The notes under the pieces are model-generated. The model was not told the origin of the DNA. It ran no database searches and was given only the letters and a program-made list of their open reading frames with translations. Position numbers and translations under genes: made by a program. This document shows, piece after piece, positions 6,486-7,110 of a DNA stretch of 7,110 nucleotides. Source of the stretch: Prevotellaceae bacterium (GTDB lineage Bacteria > Bacteroidota > Bacteroidia > Bacteroidales > UBA932). Numbering within the stretch: the first letter of the stretch is position 1; each line of letters begins with the position of its first letter. The stretch spans positions 1 to 7,110 of the forward strand of contig JAITPP010000076.1 in assembly GCA_031289385.1 (NCBI GenBank). The letters run 5' to 3'.

Positions 6486-6670
6486 AAATTTATGTTGACC
6501 AAAACGGCGTTGTAACAAAAGCAAGTACCACCGCCAAAGGCTCGACAGTGCAAGATGCCACGCTTTGGAAAGCTGCCGAAGATGCCGCCCGCCGCGCCCG
6601 TTTCAATGCCGACAAAAATGCAGCCCCCTCGCAAATGGGCACTATAACTTACATTTTTACTTTAAATTGA
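6248..6670 (+). pseudogene. Captured tonB fragment: linker plus C-terminal domain, frameshifted
   Basis: The TonB C-terminal domain binds outer-membrane receptors and passes inner-membrane energy to them. From about 6395 one frame reads GVSFSLQGRSAAGGFPKPAY, then GKVVVEIYVDQNGVVTKAS, AKGSTVQDATLWKAAEDAA, RRARFNADKNA and GTITYIFTLN, ending at TGA 6668-6670. This is the full C-terminal domain in the form typical of Bacteroidota TonB. Upstream of about 6338 the plausible linker (TTDGTDDGN to NSLYNGSGK) is in a different frame, the one shared with the Spy-like gene. Adding one base to the A-run at 6336-6339 would join them (GSGK then NDEP). The TonB transmembrane and proline-rich N-terminal parts are absent, and the domain frame has no start codon. 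The segment lies exactly between the two 82-bp repeats, followed by about 40 non-coding bases probably brought along from downstream of the source gene. It should not work as a TonB as it stands. Confidence 0.85.
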
Positions 6671-6711
6671 TTCTTTTGATGTTATGTTTTGGTATAAACA
6701 ACTAAACAAAA

Positions 6712-6793
6712 AACATCAACAGTTGAAAAAACGTTTGGAATTTAATCACGACAAGCAGAGAGTTAATGATACAAATTTTCAGTCAAGCGAAAA
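6712..6793 (+). repeat. 82-bp direct repeat, copy 2
   Basis: This is a perfect copy of 6166-6247. Its left flank is non-coding DNA that follows the tonB stop. Its right flank gives the natural stop of the Spy-like gene, so the right edge is probably the original context of this copy. Confidence 0.97.
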
Positions 6794-6800
6794 CAGTTAA
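6712..6800 (+). pseudogene. Displaced original 3' end of the Spy-like gene
   Basis: Read in the frame of the Spy-like gene, the segment gives HQQLKKRLEF and continues to FQSSENS followed by TAA at 6798-6800. Joined to the upstream part it restores a 181-residue protein with a normal C-terminus. The offset between repeat copies (546 bases) is a multiple of three, but stops in the intervening DNA prevent readthrough. There is no start codon or promoter of its own. Confidence 0.8.
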
Positions 6801-6820
6801 CGATTTGCAGTAAGAACAAA

Positions 6821-6936
6821 GAAAAGAAGTTAGAGAAGTTAGAAAAAGTTAATTGTGATTTTTTAACTTTTTAACTTCTTTAATTTATTCAATAACTTCT
6901 CTAACTTCTCAACTTCTTCTAACTTCTCAACTTCCC
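6821..6936. repeat. AACTT-rich inverted repeat and short-period repeat
   Basis: The left part is purine-rich (AGAAGTTAGAGAAGTTA, 6825-6841) and the right part repeats AACTTC every 8 to 9 bases up to 6935. The 17 bases at 6825-6841 are the exact reverse complement of 6893-6909. Nested inside, AAAAAGTTAA (6843-6852) pairs with TTAACTTTTT (6863-6872) around a 10-base loop. The RNA would fold into a long AT-rich hairpin just after the Spy-like gene and could act as a weak terminator or 3'-end protector. The AACTTC element also appears at 116-130 beside the tandem array at the left edge of the window. Confidence 0.8.
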
Positions 6937-6995
6937 AAAATTAAAAAAAAATCGAAAATTTGACAGACATTAACTATACTATGAGCAAAAAATGC

Positions 6996-7003
6996 TAACT
7001 TTG
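6996..7003 (+). promoter_or_regulatory. Putative promoter -7 element TAACTTTG
   Basis: TAACTTTG matches TAnnTTTG exactly and lies about 60 bases before the ATG of the next gene. No TTTG occurs at the expected -33 spacing; the nearest, at 6959-6962, is too far upstream. The predicted leader (about 7010-7064) contains the palindrome GCAACGTTGC (7018-7027) flanked by GTTTCG (7012-7017) and CGAAAC (7042-7047), which could fold. Confidence 0.5.
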
Positions 7004-7064
7004 CAAAATTTGTTTCGGCAACGTTGCTTAATTTCTTAGCTCGAAACGTTATTAAAATTGGTGG

Positions 7065-7110
7065 ATGAGTATAGAAAAAAAATGGATATTACCTGTAACC
7101 GGTGATGCGG
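7065..7110 (+). CDS. Start of an unidentified gene, cut by the window edge
   Basis: An ATG at 7065 opens a frame that reads MSIEKKWILPVTGDA and runs off the end after 15 codons. A promoter-like TAACTTTG lies about 60 bases upstream, and the short leader agrees with a real start. A second ATG at 7081 in another frame meets a stop after seven codons. Fifteen residues are too few to name a family. Confidence 0.45.
   Translation, partial: MSIEKKWILPVTGDA

Noticed and set aside
6410..6634. Minus-strand 74-codon frame
   Set aside because: It is the antisense shadow of the TonB C-terminal domain.
6166..6793. Transposon or IS with target-site duplication
   Set aside because: The 82-bp flanking duplication is far longer than usual target duplications, and the insert has no transposase and no terminal inverted repeats; its content is a tonB fragment.

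Overview
The window looks like a chromosomal piece of an AT-rich member of the Bacteroidota, probably close to Bacteroidales. Three signs support this. The succinate dehydrogenase/fumarate reductase operon has the single-cytochrome C-A-B layout and sequence signatures common in that phylum. Start codons are preceded by A/T-rich leaders, not strong Shine-Dalgarno sites. Several promoter-like TAnnTTTG elements, the Bacteroidota -7 consensus, lie where promoters are expected.

Layout. Positions 1-118 hold an 18-bp tandem repeat next to the sdhC promoter. Positions 225-3688 carry sdhC, sdhA and sdhB on the plus strand, closed by a good intrinsic terminator at 3713-3745. A separate promoter overlaps the terminator tail and could serve an unrecognised lipoprotein gene (3960-4673). 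A methyltransferase gene of the RsmI-like tetrapyrrole methylase fold (4867-5577) runs on the minus strand and converges on the lipoprotein gene. Divergent from it, at 5709, starts a secreted Spy/CpxP-like LTxxQ protein. The last 300 bases hold an AACTT-rich inverted repeat, a promoter-like element and the first 15 codons of a gene cut by the window edge.

How the genes work together. SdhC, SdhA and SdhB form one membrane complex linking succinate/fumarate interconversion to the quinone pool. The remaining genes show no evident pathway link to it or to each other.

The two most notable observations are lesions or rearrangements. First, sdhC carries an in-frame TAA at 807-809, but the same frame continues for 38 sense codons encoding what looks like the missing last transmembrane helix. 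Second, the Spy-like gene has been split: a piece of a tonB gene (linker plus complete C-terminal domain) lies between two perfect 82-bp copies of the Spy-like gene's 3' end, and the tonB piece itself carries an apparent one-base frameshift. I see no clear new multi-gene system. The Spy-TonB chimera and the interrupted sdhC are the candidates for follow-up, and both must be tested against assembly or sequencing error.
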